Assembly: GCF_052065695.1 (NCBI RefSeq)
Contig: NZ_JBQHTM010000007.1
Span: 1-64,000, forward strand
Origin: Intestinimonas sp052065695
GTDB lineage: Bacteria > Bacillota > Clostridia > Oscillospirales > Oscillospiraceae
Direction: 5' to 3'
Length of the DNA: 64,000 nt
Below are positions 8,499 through 16,711 of this stretch, piece by piece. How positions within the stretch are numbered: position 1 is the first letter of the stretch; each line of letters opens with the position of its first letter. Under the pieces are notes generated by a model. It saw nothing but the letters and a program-made list of their open reading frames with translations, was not told the origin of the DNA and ran no database searches. Both the position numbers and the translations under genes were made by a program.

Positions 8499-9067
8499 CC
8501 CACCGTCACCTGCTCTCCAGGCAGGATCAGGTTGGGGTTTTTGATCTGGGGGTTGAGGGCTATGAGCTCGGTGAGCTCCAGCCCGTAGTCCAGGGCGATG
8601 CCCCACAGTGTCTCTCCCGCCGCCACCGTATGGGTCTGTCCGGCGCCTCTGCCGACTGCCGTGGTACCGCTGCCCGCAGCCACGTTTTCCTCCCGCCGGA
8701 TGGTGGTGTCGGTCTGGGTACTGCTTTCCCAGAAGGTAAAGGAATAGCTCACATAGTCCGCCCTGGGCTCCTGCCGGAGGCTGAGCTCCACGAAGTAGAC
8801 CTCCGCCGCCTGCCACACCGGGTGGACGAGGGGGCCCGGCCCGGACTGGTAGAATACCGACGCCAGCCGTTTGAACTCCTCGTAGGCCGTGGGCCCCACA
8901 AATTCGCCTTCACCCTTCATGACCCGCCGGGTGAGCCCCAGGTCCTGCAGGTGATAGCCGCCGAAGGGCACCTTCTGTGCCGCCATCTTCCGCTCGTAGT
9001 CGATGGTGTAGGTCCTGGGGTTGTGGGGCCAGACATAGTTTTTGTAGCGCATGGCCGCCAGTCTCAA
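8495..9067 (-). CDS. LysM-domain tail protein (XkdP-like)
   Basis: 190 residues. The N-terminal part (MRYKNYVWPHNPRTYTIDYERK) matches XkdP / YqbP. A C-terminal LysM domain (THTVAAGETLWGIALDYGL...ELIALNPQIKNPNLILPGEQVTV) occupies about the last 50 residues. LysM binds N-acetylglucosamine polymers. In contractile tails this protein links the tube to the hub, comparable with T4 gp53/gp57-type LysM components of other contractile systems. It is translationally coupled to xkdQ. Confidence 0.88.
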   Translation of the reverse strand: MRLAAMRYKNYVWPHNPRTYTIDYERKMAAQKVPFGGYHLQDLGLTRRVMKGEGEFVGPTAYEEFKRLASVFYQSGPGPLVHPVWQAAEVYFVELSLRQEPRADYVSYSFTFWESSTQTDTTIRREENVAAGSGTTAVGRGAGQTHTVAAGETLWGIALDYGLELTELIALNPQIKNPNLILPGEQVTVG

Positions 9068-9082
9068 CGCGGACCACCTCCC

Positions 9083-9823
9083 TTAGAAAAGTGTGAACCC
9101 GCCGTCATAGCGCCGGGCATCCCGCTGGAAGATCCGGTCCAGCTCTGCCGGTGTGGGCCACTTTCCACCCACCGTAGCCGGCTCCCGGATGACCACCGGC
9201 CCGGCCTGCTGCAGGACTCGTGCCTGCTCTACGGCCGCTCTGGCACGGCGGGCCGCGGTATAGAGATACTCGCCTCCCTGTACTGCGGCATAGAGGTATC
9301 CCTCCCCCTGGGCTGAGGCGGTCCGGCCCGGGCTGTCGGCCGGGTCGGCCTCTGTCCGAAGCCTCATACCGCCCGCCGGCAGCCAGCGCTCCCTCCGGCC
9401 GGGCTCCGCCGTCCGGACGTCTCCCGTCCCCGCCGGTGTCCCCTCCTGCCAGGACCATTCCGGCTCGGTCCCCATCCTGCGGTCCGCCTGGGCCAGTGCC
9501 ATTGTCTGCTCCCGTTTCACCGCCAGAGGGATGGACAGGGACGCCCCCTCCCTGTCCTCCTCCGTCCGGCTGATCCGCCCTTCCGTCTCCGCCTTCAGCA
9601 TGTCTGCATCGGCAGTCCTGGCGGTGGGCTGGCTGGTATCGGTGCGATCCGTCTCTCCTTCTTCACCGACCTGTACTGCCTCTCCCAGCCGCCTGTTTTC
9701 CTCTTCCCAGCTTTTCTCTTTCTCCTGCCATCTGGGCAAGACGTATGCATTCCAGTCCAGGTCCTCCCCCTGGTCCTCTTCCTCCTCCAGTTCCTCCAGC
9801 ATCCAGGCGAGCCAATCTGTCAT
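9083..9823 (-). CDS. tail protein in the tape-measure slot; unusually short, unknown function
   Basis: 246 residues. The N-terminus is very acidic (MTDWLAWMLEELEEEEDQGE) and the middle is polar, glutamate-rich and of low complexity. The C-terminus is ARRYDGGFTLF. In PBSX and its relatives the gene between the xkdN tail chaperone and xkdP encodes a tape measure of a thousand residues or more; here the slot holds only 246 and no long coiled coil or hydrophobic tape-measure segment is visible. It may be a decayed or replaced tape measure, or an unrelated filler. Its ATG overlaps the stop of the frameshifted chaperone frame (ATGA), so it is coupled to the frameshift product. Confidence 0.55.
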   Translation of the reverse strand: MTDWLAWMLEELEEEEDQGEDLDWNAYVLPRWQEKEKSWEEENRRLGEAVQVGEEGETDRTDTSQPTARTADADMLKAETEGRISRTEEDREGASLSIPLAVKREQTMALAQADRRMGTEPEWSWQEGTPAGTGDVRTAEPGRRERWLPAGGMRLRTEADPADSPGRTASAQGEGYLYAAVQGGEYLYTAARRARAAVEQARVLQQAGPVVIREPATVGGKWPTPAELDRIFQRDARRYDGGFTLF

Positions 9824-10466
9824 GGAATCACCCCCCGCCGCAGCTGTTCAAAGCGCTCCTGGTCGAAGGCGGGGTTCTCGCCCACCTGATCCCCGCCAGT
9901 GGGCGCACCACACACGGGGCAGCGCGCCTCCAACGCCCGCTCCCGGCAGGCGGGACACAGCTGGGAGAGAGTCTCCTCGTCATCCAGCAGCAGGTTGACG
10001 GCGCACCAGAGGTAGTCGCCGTCGGTCATCTCTCTGACCCGCGCCTCGGTGGGCAGCGCCCCAAACGTCCGGAGCACACGCCACTGAAGGCGCGCGTCAG
10101 GCGTGTGCTCCAGGCTTTTTTTAGGCCGTCCACCGCCTCCGGGTCCCGGGGGGAGGGATCGGCCTCCCGGGAGAATTCCGCCCACTGCCGGGCCAGTTGG
10201 GCGATCTCCGCCACGGTCAGTCCCCGGAGGACGGCCTCCCCGTCTGGATAGAGGGGTTTTCCCTCCCGCTCCAGGGCCTTTGAGAGCAGGCAGGCGTTGG
10301 CGCACAGGGCGGCCTCCCGCCCCGTCTCCTCCATGGCCCGCCCTTCCCGCCGGGCCTCCAGCACCTCCCAGGCGGAGAGGACCCGCAGGGTCAGACCGGG
10401 CCGGGCCAGGACCGCCGTCCGCCTGGTGCCGCAGGGCGGGAAGGGGCTCATCTCCTGCCGACTCAA
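9820..10466 (-). CDS. tail assembly chaperone expressed through a probable -1 ribosomal frameshift
   Basis: Frame 0 starts at ATG 10466 (overlapping the tube gene stop) and ends at 10026, giving a 146-residue XkdN-like product. A second frame continues to a stop at 9820. At 10122-10116 the coding strand has CTA AAA AAA GCC, seven adenines in the phase needed for a -1 slip (A_AAA_AAA). Slipping gives about 117 + 98 = 215 residues. The extension carries DYLWCAVNLLL and a C-x2-C-x8-C-x2-C zinc-ribbon-like motif, and its stop overlaps the next start by ATGA. Paired short/long chaperones made by frameshifting are conserved in tailed phages (lambda G/GT). A homopolymer sequencing error is the alternative. 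Confidence 0.75.
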
Positions 10467-10852
10467 GCGGTGGTCTCCAGCCGCTTGGCGGCCACGATGG
10501 TCACCTTTTCCACCACCATGTCGCCCAGGGTACCGGTCTCACCAATGGCGCTCCACTGGCATCCGGAGTAGATGACCCGCCGGTCGGGCTTGCAGATCAC
10601 CAGGGAAAAGTCCTCCAGGTCGTGGAAGTTGATGCCGTCCCGGATGGCCTCGTCGGTGGCGTAGAGCCGGGTGAGCTCCACCACGTGGTTCTGCTGTCCC
10701 GGGATGGTGGCCACGGGCTGATCCTCGCCGAAGGCCTCCACCGTCCGGCTGGTCTTGGTGGTCTTGGCGGTATAGCTCTGAACCACGGCAATCTTTCTGC
10801 CGTCGGCCTCCAGGTAGATGTCACTGCTGGTGGGAAAACCAGTCGTATTCAT
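10463..10852 (-). CDS. phage tail tube protein (XkdM-like)
   Basis: 129 residues of the PBSX XkdM / contractile-tail tube family: TSSDIYLEADGRKIAVVQSYTAK, RTVEAFGEDQPV, VELTRLYATDEAI, then FHDLEDFSLVICKPDRRVIYSGCQW. The protein polymerises into the inner tube through which DNA passes. It lies directly after the sheath gene, as in all contractile tails. ATG 10852 is preceded by AGAGGAGGAAG. Length is close to the usual 130-150 residues. Confidence 0.9.
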   Translation of the reverse strand: MNTTGFPTSSDIYLEADGRKIAVVQSYTAKTTKTSRTVEAFGEDQPVATIPGQQNHVVELTRLYATDEAIRDGINFHDLEDFSLVICKPDRRVIYSGCQWSAIGETGTLGDMVVEKVTIVAAKRLETTA

Positions 10853-10878
10853 GTGCTTCCTCCTCTCTCATGGGCCGG

Positions 10879-11916
10879 TCAGACCGTGATGTGGGCGCTC
10901 AGCCAGATCTGGTTGAGGCCGTGGGCCACGGTAAAGGAGAACTCCACCAGGCAGACGGTGGGGTCGTCAGCCAGGGCGGAGACGGTAACGGCGTCGTAGC
11001 TGGTGATGATCTGCCGGCTGACCTTGTTGTCCAGCTCCACAATGACCTGGGCCCGGATGGCGCCCCGGCTCTGCTCGGTGTTTTTGGCCCGGTTGAACCG
11101 GCTGCGCAGACTGTTGCGCACAGTGGGAATCACGTCGTCCACAATGCGGATGGTTGTGAGCTCCCGCCAGGTGATGTCGCTGGCCTCTCCGGTCTTGGTC
11201 CGTGAGGTGACTGCCCGGACGACGGAGACCACGCCCCCCACGTTCTCCACGGCGGTGACGCCGCCCCGGACCAGCAGGTCGATCTCGTTGTCGGTGTACC
11301 GGGCGACGATGTCCTCCACACCCTTGAGGACGGCGCCGCCCAGGGGAATGGCGGGGTCGCTCTCCCCGGCGATGGCCCCGGCCACGGCGGCGGCCACCCG
11401 TGCGCCGTCCCCAGCCTGGGGACTGGGGGCAGTCACCACCACCCGCTCGCTGTTGATGGCCTGGGCACGGGTGACCAGGGCGCTCACGTCCTCTCCCTGG
11501 CCGCCGGGCACCACACAGATGCGCTCCTTACGGGCCTGGGAAGCGGCGACCACGCTGTCCCGCAGGGCCTGCTGTACGGTGAGCTCCTCGCTGTCGCACA
11601 CCACGATGCCCACATCCTCCTCCGCCTCCAGGGCGGCAAAGGCGGCGGCATAGTCCTCAGTGCCCGTCACCGCCACAGCCCGGACGGCGGCGGCGCCGTT
11701 GAGGAGGAGGAGCCGCACCAACTCCGTAAGGGCGGTGCCCGCGCCAAAGGCGGTCACCGCCTCCTCCTGTCGGCTGATGGGGACCACCGCCCCCATCTCC
11801 TCGCAGGTGCCCACACCCACCAGCCCCACGGTCTTTCCGGCGCCGCTGCCGCTGACGATGGCGGATGCGTCATAGGAGGAATATACCCCCGGCCGCTCAT
11901 GGTCCGTCATATTCAT
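10879..11916 (-). CDS. contractile tail sheath protein (XkdK-like)
   Basis: 345 residues. The start MNMTDHERPGVYSSYDASA matches the ERPGVY N-terminus of PBSX/Mu sheath proteins. The central GTEDYAAAFAALE and CVVPGGQGEDV regions and the C-terminal RLRSRFNRAKN...SRGAIRAQVIVELDNK segment are also sheath-like. ATG 11916 overlaps the stop of the upstream gene (ATGA); the longer frame reading back to 12129 shadows that gene. At about 345 residues it is shorter than the roughly 460-residue PBSX XkdK, so it is probably a minimal sheath without extra outer domains. Confidence 0.9.
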   Translation of the reverse strand: MNMTDHERPGVYSSYDASAIVSGSGAGKTVGLVGVGTCEEMGAVVPISRQEEAVTAFGAGTALTELVRLLLLNGAAAVRAVAVTGTEDYAAAFAALEAEEDVGIVVCDSEELTVQQALRDSVVAASQARKERICVVPGGQGEDVSALVTRAQAINSERVVVTAPSPQAGDGARVAAAVAGAIAGESDPAIPLGGAVLKGVEDIVARYTDNEIDLLVRGGVTAVENVGGVVSVVRAVTSRTKTGEASDITWRELTTIRIVDDVIPTVRNSLRSRFNRAKNTEQSRGAIRAQVIVELDNKVSRQIITSYDAVTVSALADDPTVCLVEFSFTVAHGLNQIWLSAHITV

Positions 11917-12422
11917 AAGATCTCTCCCTTCACCACAAAGTCTGTAAAGCTGCCGCTCTCCTGGGCGGCGGCGTAGAGGTAGGCCTGGCAGAGGACCTCC
12001 ACGGGGCACTTGAGCACGTCCAGGTCCTGGTCGTAGCCCACCTCGCCCCGGGCCAGGGTCCGCACTCGAAGCCCACCGGAGCCGCCGGTGTTCAGGACTC
12101 CGGCCAGGGCGTCGAAGCCCTCCTGGCACGCTCCGCCACCACCCTCGCCAGGGGCGTAGAGGTCCAGGCCGAAGACTACCTCCAGCCGCCGGCCGTAGCG
12201 CTCCCGCCAGGTGCCGGTGTCGGGGTCCTGCTCCTCCCCCAGGTACTCCCAGAAGGCGCCGGGCTCGGCCTTGCAGGAGCGGATGGAGACCACTGCTGTC
12301 ACGCCGGTGATCCTGGACCTCTCCTCCTGGGGCCAGGCCTCCATCGCCTTCACCCCCTGTCTGCGCAGGAGGTCTACCATATAGGTCCGCAGGGCGTCCA
12401 GCTCAGTCCGCTCACTGCCCAT
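11913..12422 (-). CDS. phage tail completion / XkdJ-like protein
   Basis: 169 residues from ATG 12422 (MGSERTELDALRTYMVDLLRRQG), chosen because GAAGGTGAG precedes it; the longer in-frame start lies inside the previous gene. Landmarks are GRRLEVVFGLDLYAPGEGG and VLKCPVEVLCQAYLYAA. Position between the head-tail joining gene and the sheath matches PBSX xkdI/xkdJ. Function is assigned by synteny, with moderate certainty. Confidence 0.6.
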   Translation of the reverse strand: MGSERTELDALRTYMVDLLRRQGVKAMEAWPQEERSRITGVTAVVSIRSCKAEPGAFWEYLGEEQDPDTGTWRERYGRRLEVVFGLDLYAPGEGGGGACQEGFDALAGVLNTGGSGGLRVRTLARGEVGYDQDLDVLKCPVEVLCQAYLYAAAQESGSFTDFVVKGEIL

Positions 12423-12765
12423 CCTGCTCACCTTCCTCTCTGTCCCGCACTCTGAGCACGGCCCACCAGTGGGAGAGCACCTTGCCCACCCAGATAGGCT
12501 GGGCGGCCTGGACCTCATAGTCCACGCCCAGACAGCTCACCCTGTCCCCCATGCTCAGAGGCAGGTCCGGCTCTCCCAGGTAGAGGAACCGGTCCTTTCT
12601 GGCCAGCCCCAGGGGGCTGGGCCGCCGCTGCTTCCAGTCCTCCCGGCGGTCCAGAATGGGTTGGAGAAAGGCCCGGCCGGCGACCGGCTCCTGCGCGCCG
12701 CCGCCCAGGACGGTGACCGCCTGGCCGTACCGGTCCAGCAGGCCCTGAAGGACGCCCGCTATCAT
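12412..12765 (-). CDS. head-tail joining protein (XkdH/YqbH-like)
   Basis: 117 residues: LLDRYGQAVTVLGGG...GRAFLQPILDRREDWKQ, then FLYLGEPDLPLSMGDRVSCLGVDYEV and HWWAVLRVRD. Small proteins of this type sit at the head-tail interface in PBSX and related prophages. The start overlaps the stop of the upstream connector gene, and its own 3' end overlaps the next gene by 11 bp. Assigned from synteny and fold-like pattern. Confidence 0.65.
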   Translation of the reverse strand: MIAGVLQGLLDRYGQAVTVLGGGAQEPVAGRAFLQPILDRREDWKQRRPSPLGLARKDRFLYLGEPDLPLSMGDRVSCLGVDYEVQAAQPIWVGKVLSHWWAVLRVRDREEGEQDGQ

Positions 12766-13118
12766 CAGCCCCTCACCCCCCGGAAGCAGAAGCCCCCATC
12801 CAGCAGATAGGGTGCCATCAGGCGGCGGGCCCGGCCCCGGAGGACTTCGCCGGATGCCCCCTCTCCGGTCTGGATGGAGAGATTGCCCGCCGAGAAGGCG
12901 GTGATGCCGGCGGCGGCGTCACCCGTCCGCAGGTCGGCCAGGGCCAGCCAGGCGGCGGCGAGCACCAGGGCGTCGCCGCAGTCCTGGGCGGTCACCCCGC
13001 TCCGGAGCTGTCCCTCCAGCTCCTGCCGGGCGTTTTTGCACAGCACCTCCAGCCGCTGCCGGTCGCTCTCGCTCACATTTCCCAGCACCATGGCCAGGGC
13101 AAGGATCTCCTGGTCCAC
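12765..13118 (-). CDS. head-tail connector-like protein (YqbG/XkdG-adjacent)
   Basis: About 117 residues beginning at GTG 13118 (VDQEILALAMVLGNVSESDRQ), preceded by a GGAGGTGAGAGG ribosome site. It is largely helical (LEVLCKNARQELEGQL, DALVLAAAWLALADLRTG, VLRGRARRLMAPYLLDGG), which is typical of phage connector subunits that follow the major capsid gene. The longer frame back to 13292 would run into the capsid gene and is not used. Confidence 0.65.
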   Translation of the reverse strand: MDQEILALAMVLGNVSESDRQRLEVLCKNARQELEGQLRSGVTAQDCGDALVLAAAWLALADLRTGDAAAGITAFSAGNLSIQTGEGASGEVLRGRARRLMAPYLLDGGFCFRGVRG

Positions 13119-13149
13119 CCTCTCACCTCCTCTTCTCTCACCGCCGTGC

Positions 13150-14178
13150 TCAGATCTCCAGTACCTTGGCGGCGTCCTGGAAGAGCTTTGCGAAGCCGGC
13201 GATGGCGGTGATAGCGGCCCGCTCCAGCTGCCGGTCGATGAGCTTATCGTACTCCACGGTGACGTCGGAGCCCTGCACCATCTCCAGGGCAAAGCGGCTG
13301 TCCAGGCCGATGAGCTTGCCGGACTCCATGGCGGAAGTCCGCAGGAGCTTGGCGCCCATGGGGGTGGCCAGCTTTCCGGTGCCCTGGAAGTTGAGGCCGG
13401 TGAGGGGATTCTGGAACTCGGGCAGCTTGAGCATGCTCACCATGACGTCGGTGGGTACCAGCAGGGTATTCATCTCGTAGGGCTCGAACTGGGCCCAGAA
13501 GTCCACCAGGGCGTCGTAGTCCAGGGTACCGGAGGAGCCGCCGATATCGCCGGAGCCCACGGAAAAGACCTCTGCGGGGTTGCCGTTGCCGTCGCCGTTT
13601 ACCAGCACGTCGATGGCATCCTCCAGGAGCATGCGGTTGATGTGGGCGCCGATCTGCCGCAGGGTGACGGAGAAGAGGTCCAGCTTCTGATAGCGAATGG
13701 CCTCGTAGGAGGCCACCAGCATCCGGCCCCGCTTGTGGAGCTTGACCAGGTTCTCCTGGGTCTTGACGGTAGTGGCGGGAATGGCGGCGCCCTCCTCCAC
13801 CCGGCGCAGCTCCTTTTCCTCGCCGGGGGCGGAGGTGATGGAGCGGTAGTCCAGGCCGTCAAAACGGGTGACGGCGGCGGTGATCTCGGGGAGGAGGTTG
13901 GCCTCCTCCATGCCCTGCCGGACGGAGCGGGCGATGTACTCGGGGAAGAGGACGGCGGAGTCCGAGGTGCGGAAAAACTTCTCCACCACGTCGGAGCCGG
14001 TGCCCTTCACCTTGATATCGAAGCGCTTGAGCTGCCGCTGGTAGGCGTCCAGACCCTCCAGGGCGGTGCCCCGGTAGGCCTCGCTGGGGTCACAGCTCTC
14101 CAGCACCTGGGTAAAGCTCTTCCCCGCCTCGTGGTACATCCCCTTTTCCAGCTTCAGGGCGTCGTAAGTGTAAGCCAT
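13150..14178 (-). CDS. major capsid protein (XkdG-like)
   Basis: 342 residues from ATG 14178 (MAYTYDALKLEKGMYHEAGK), chosen because GGGAGG sits 8-9 bases upstream; another in-frame ATG at 14187 directly abuts that site. Landmarks such as LLPEITAAVTRFDGLDYRSI, HKRGRMLVASYEAIRYQKLDLF and NTLLVPTDVMVSML fit the HK97-fold capsid of PBSX-type phages. It is flanked by the decoration/protease genes upstream and connector downstream, the canonical head-module order. Confidence 0.9.
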   Translation of the reverse strand: MAYTYDALKLEKGMYHEAGKSFTQVLESCDPSEAYRGTALEGLDAYQRQLKRFDIKVKGTGSDVVEKFFRTSDSAVLFPEYIARSVRQGMEEANLLPEITAAVTRFDGLDYRSITSAPGEEKELRRVEEGAAIPATTVKTQENLVKLHKRGRMLVASYEAIRYQKLDLFSVTLRQIGAHINRMLLEDAIDVLVNGDGNGNPAEVFSVGSGDIGGSSGTLDYDALVDFWAQFEPYEMNTLLVPTDVMVSMLKLPEFQNPLTGLNFQGTGKLATPMGAKLLRTSAMESGKLIGLDSRFALEMVQGSDVTVEYDKLIDRQLERAAITAIAGFAKLFQDAAKVLEI

Positions 14179-14200
14179 ATTCAGCATCCTCCCTTTCTTC

Positions 14201-14551
14201 TTAGAGCAATACCACAGCGGTCTGGGCGTCGGCGTCGGCGCTGACCACCAGATACTCCTTGCCGCCGCTGGCCGCCTTCTTCACGCCGCCGGTGCCGTCG
14301 GCGGCCAGGGCTACCCAGCCGGGGGTAACGCCGGCGTCGTTGCAGGGCACCTGGGCGAAGCCGCACACCTGGACGCTGGCTACACCGTCCCCGGTGACAT
14401 CCAGAGCCAGGCCGCAGAACTTGCCGTCGGCGGAGCAGCCGTCCACGGTGTTGGCGGCGGAGAGGTTCACCATCTGACCCTTTTTGGCGTTTTCGCCGGC
14501 CAGGAAGGTAGCCACCACTGCGCCGATCTCCTCAAACGAAACCTTCTTCAT
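14201..14551 (-). CDS. small head protein, possible capsid decoration protein
   Basis: 116 residues from ATG 14551, preceded by GGAGGTCGAGAG. It is rich in small residues and beta-like repeats (GLALDVTGDGVASVQVCG, GWVALAADGTGGV, EYLVVSADADAQTAVVLL). Genes of this size directly before the major capsid gene usually encode capsid-stabilising decoration proteins (DUF2190-like). I could not match a specific family, so the role is inferred from position and composition. Confidence 0.6.
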   Translation of the reverse strand: MKKVSFEEIGAVVATFLAGENAKKGQMVNLSAANTVDGCSADGKFCGLALDVTGDGVASVQVCGFAQVPCNDAGVTPGWVALAADGTGGVKKAASGGKEYLVVSADADAQTAVVLL

Positions 14552-14585
14552 TCTCTCGACCTCCATATATAAAATGTGTGGAAAC

Positions 14586-15536
14586 TCAGATCAAAAAGGC
14601 GCCGTCCTGCCTCTCGTCGTTTCGGCGCTCCCCCCGGTAGGTGAGCTGCACCTCCACGGGGAAGCGCTGGGCCACCCTAGCCTGATAGGCCTTCTTCAGC
14701 GCCAGGAGCTCAGGCTCCTCCAGCTTGTCCACCATGGGCCGGAGGGCGGCGGCGTCCAGGCCGGTACCGGCCAGGCCGCCCAGCCGGGCCACCTCCTTCC
14801 GGAGCCCCTCCAAATAGCGCCGGCCCAGGCTGGCCTCCCGCTCCAGCTGTTCCAGGGCCTCCATGGGCCGGTCCTGTCCCGCCAGGGCCTTCCGCAGCAC
14901 TCCGGCGGCCTTGGACTTTTGGAGGACGCCGGCCTCGGGCTGGGCAGGGACAGCCACGAAGGACCACTCGTAGACGTCGGTAAGCCCGGTGAGCTCTCCC
15001 CAGCACAGCTTTCCGTCGTACTCGTGTCCCTTGATGTGTCCGCAGTCCCCAGCGGCCATGTTGCCGCCGCAGATGGAGCAGACGGTCCGCTCCACGGCGC
15101 AGCCCACGGAGACCTCCTTTTTGATGCCGCCCTCGATCTCGGCGATGAGGTCGGCGTTGGCCTGGGTCCGGAGCATGTAGGCCCAGCCCTTGAGATATCG
15201 GTAGGGATCTCCCGCCTTTGTAAGGCGGCCGGGCTCAGTGACCACCTCCGCCCGGTAAATCCGTGCGGTCTGTCCCCGGGCGCTCCACTGGTGGTCGAAG
15301 ATCCCGCTCTTGCCCACGAAGGCCTGTGCCAGGGCCTCCAGTGTCTCGGGGGCAAACCGCTCTCCGTCCCGGTCCACCTCGTTGTCGCACAGCCGCACCG
15401 TAAAGAGGTACACCTCGTCGGCGGTAAGCTGTTTCCGGCTGAACCGGTGGATGAGGGCCAGCTCGGCCTCATCGGCGACCTGACCGGCATCCACACCGGC
15501 GGCTTTCTTTACCTCCAAATCCATCCCTCCAATCAC
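14586..15536 (-). CDS. XkdF-like prohead protease / scaffold protein
   Basis: 316 residues starting at a GTG that overlaps the portal stop (GTGA). The front half (EVYLFTVRLCDNEVDRDGERF, FDHQWSARGQTARIY, KGWAYMLRTQAN, VSVGCAVER, YEWSFVAVPAQPEAGV) matches the XkdF putative phage serine protease family. The helical C-terminal third (LEQLEREASLGRRYLEGLRKE) could act as scaffold. An inserted cysteine/histidine cluster (CSICGGNMAAGDCGH...C) suggests a bound metal. PBSX XkdF has the same place between portal and capsid genes. Confidence 0.85.
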   Translation of the reverse strand: MIGGMDLEVKKAAGVDAGQVADEAELALIHRFSRKQLTADEVYLFTVRLCDNEVDRDGERFAPETLEALAQAFVGKSGIFDHQWSARGQTARIYRAEVVTEPGRLTKAGDPYRYLKGWAYMLRTQANADLIAEIEGGIKKEVSVGCAVERTVCSICGGNMAAGDCGHIKGHEYDGKLCWGELTGLTDVYEWSFVAVPAQPEAGVLQKSKAAGVLRKALAGQDRPMEALEQLEREASLGRRYLEGLRKEVARLGGLAGTGLDAAALRPMVDKLEEPELLALKKAYQARVAQRFPVEVQLTYRGERRNDERQDGAFLI

Positions 15537-16684
15537 TTCTCTCCGTCGTTCTGTATGGCCAGAGCCCTGGCCTGCTCCCGGTAGAGGTCGGCCTTGGCCT
15601 CCTCCACCTCATCCTGCAGGTTGATGTCCTCCCACTCGATGCGGACGTCGGTACCGAAGCCGTGGACGGCCAGCCACAGCCGGCAGATCCGCCGGACCAC
15701 CGGCTCCAGGGAGCGGCGGATGGCGGTGATCTCACTGGTCATCATGTCGGCCTGCTGGGTGCTCATCCGCTCGGTGGAGGACCAGGACAGGCCCAGCAGG
15801 AAGGGTGGAATGCCTGTCCTGGCCACCAGCTGCTCTAAAATCTGCCGCACGGGCACCTGGCTGTCCAGGATCTGGTTGTCGGCGCCAATGACCTTGATGT
15901 CCACGTCGCCCACGGCCACGAAGTCCCGAACGCTACCGTCCCGGCCGGCCTGCATGGCGGCGGACCACTCCCGTGCCAGGGCGGCGCACCGCTCCTGGGC
16001 GCTGGCGCCGTCCAATCCCTGTTCGGGCTTGTTGATGACGGCGAAGCGCAGGTTGCCCACCCGCTCCCAGTTCATGCCCACCGCCTGATAGATCTTTAGG
16101 AGGATCTCGGTGAGGAAGGGCATGGACCGCAGGAGGGACACGCCGTAGGGGCAGTCGGCCTGGGGCTGGAAGGGGGTGAAGAGGAGCAGGTCCGGGTAGG
16201 GCAGGGGTTTGATCTGCCCGCTCTCATCCCGGGCGCACAGCTGAAAGTCCAGGGGGGAGTCTCCCTCCCGGATCTCCAGGAAGGCGGGGTCGCCGCACAG
16301 TAGGGCGGCGATCTCTCTACCCTCCCGGTCCAGCACCAGCTCTCCCACGGCCCGGCCGCAGGTGAGCATGGTATCCAGATAGCAGTCCAGGAAGGACTGG
16401 AGTCCCCGCTGTCCCCTGCCGGTGTCCACCTCCGTGAGGAAACGCTCCAGCCCCGCCTGGGCGGCGGTGTGGTCGCAGACCACCGTCAGTCCGCCCACCA
16501 GCCGGATGAGCTTGGAGAGGGCGGCGTCCACGATGGGGACGGCCTCCCGCACAGCCCGGTAGAGGGGGATCTGGGCGGTGTCCAGGGGGACGTATCGGTC
16601 CAGCACCCCAAAGGGGTGCCGCCCGCCGCCCCGGAGCTGGGCGGCGGCGGTGGCGATGGCGGGCGGTTTCTTTTCAAAGCGCAA
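15533..16684 (-). CDS. phage portal protein (XkdE-like)
   Basis: About 383 residues. Landmarks are YRAVREAVPIVDAALSKLIRL, LDCYLDTMLTCGRAVGELVLD, LLFTPFQPQADCPYGVSLLRS and IPPFLLGLSWSSTERMSTQQ, the last being a portal signature region. The portal forms the dodecameric DNA gate and terminase docking site. Two TTG codons compete as start: 16690 lies too close to GGAGGG, while 16684 has normal spacing and is preferred. It follows the terminase gene by 27 bp and is coupled to the protease gene. Confidence 0.88.
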   Translation of the reverse strand: MRFEKKPPAIATAAAQLRGGGRHPFGVLDRYVPLDTAQIPLYRAVREAVPIVDAALSKLIRLVGGLTVVCDHTAAQAGLERFLTEVDTGRGQRGLQSFLDCYLDTMLTCGRAVGELVLDREGREIAALLCGDPAFLEIREGDSPLDFQLCARDESGQIKPLPYPDLLLFTPFQPQADCPYGVSLLRSMPFLTEILLKIYQAVGMNWERVGNLRFAVINKPEQGLDGASAQERCAALAREWSAAMQAGRDGSVRDFVAVGDVDIKVIGADNQILDSQVPVRQILEQLVARTGIPPFLLGLSWSSTERMSTQQADMMTSEITAIRRSLEPVVRRICRLWLAVHGFGTDVRIEWEDINLQDEVEEAKADLYREQARALAIQNDGEK

Positions 16685-16711
16685 TGGCAAACCCTCCTTT
16701 GTCGGTCGTTC

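Noticed and set aside
10026..10115. Treating the tail chaperone as a simple frameshifted pseudogene
   Set aside because: The slip site is in the exact phase for -1 frameshifting, the downstream frame keeps operon-style start/stop overlap, and the family is known for programmed frameshifting. A sequencing indel is not excluded.
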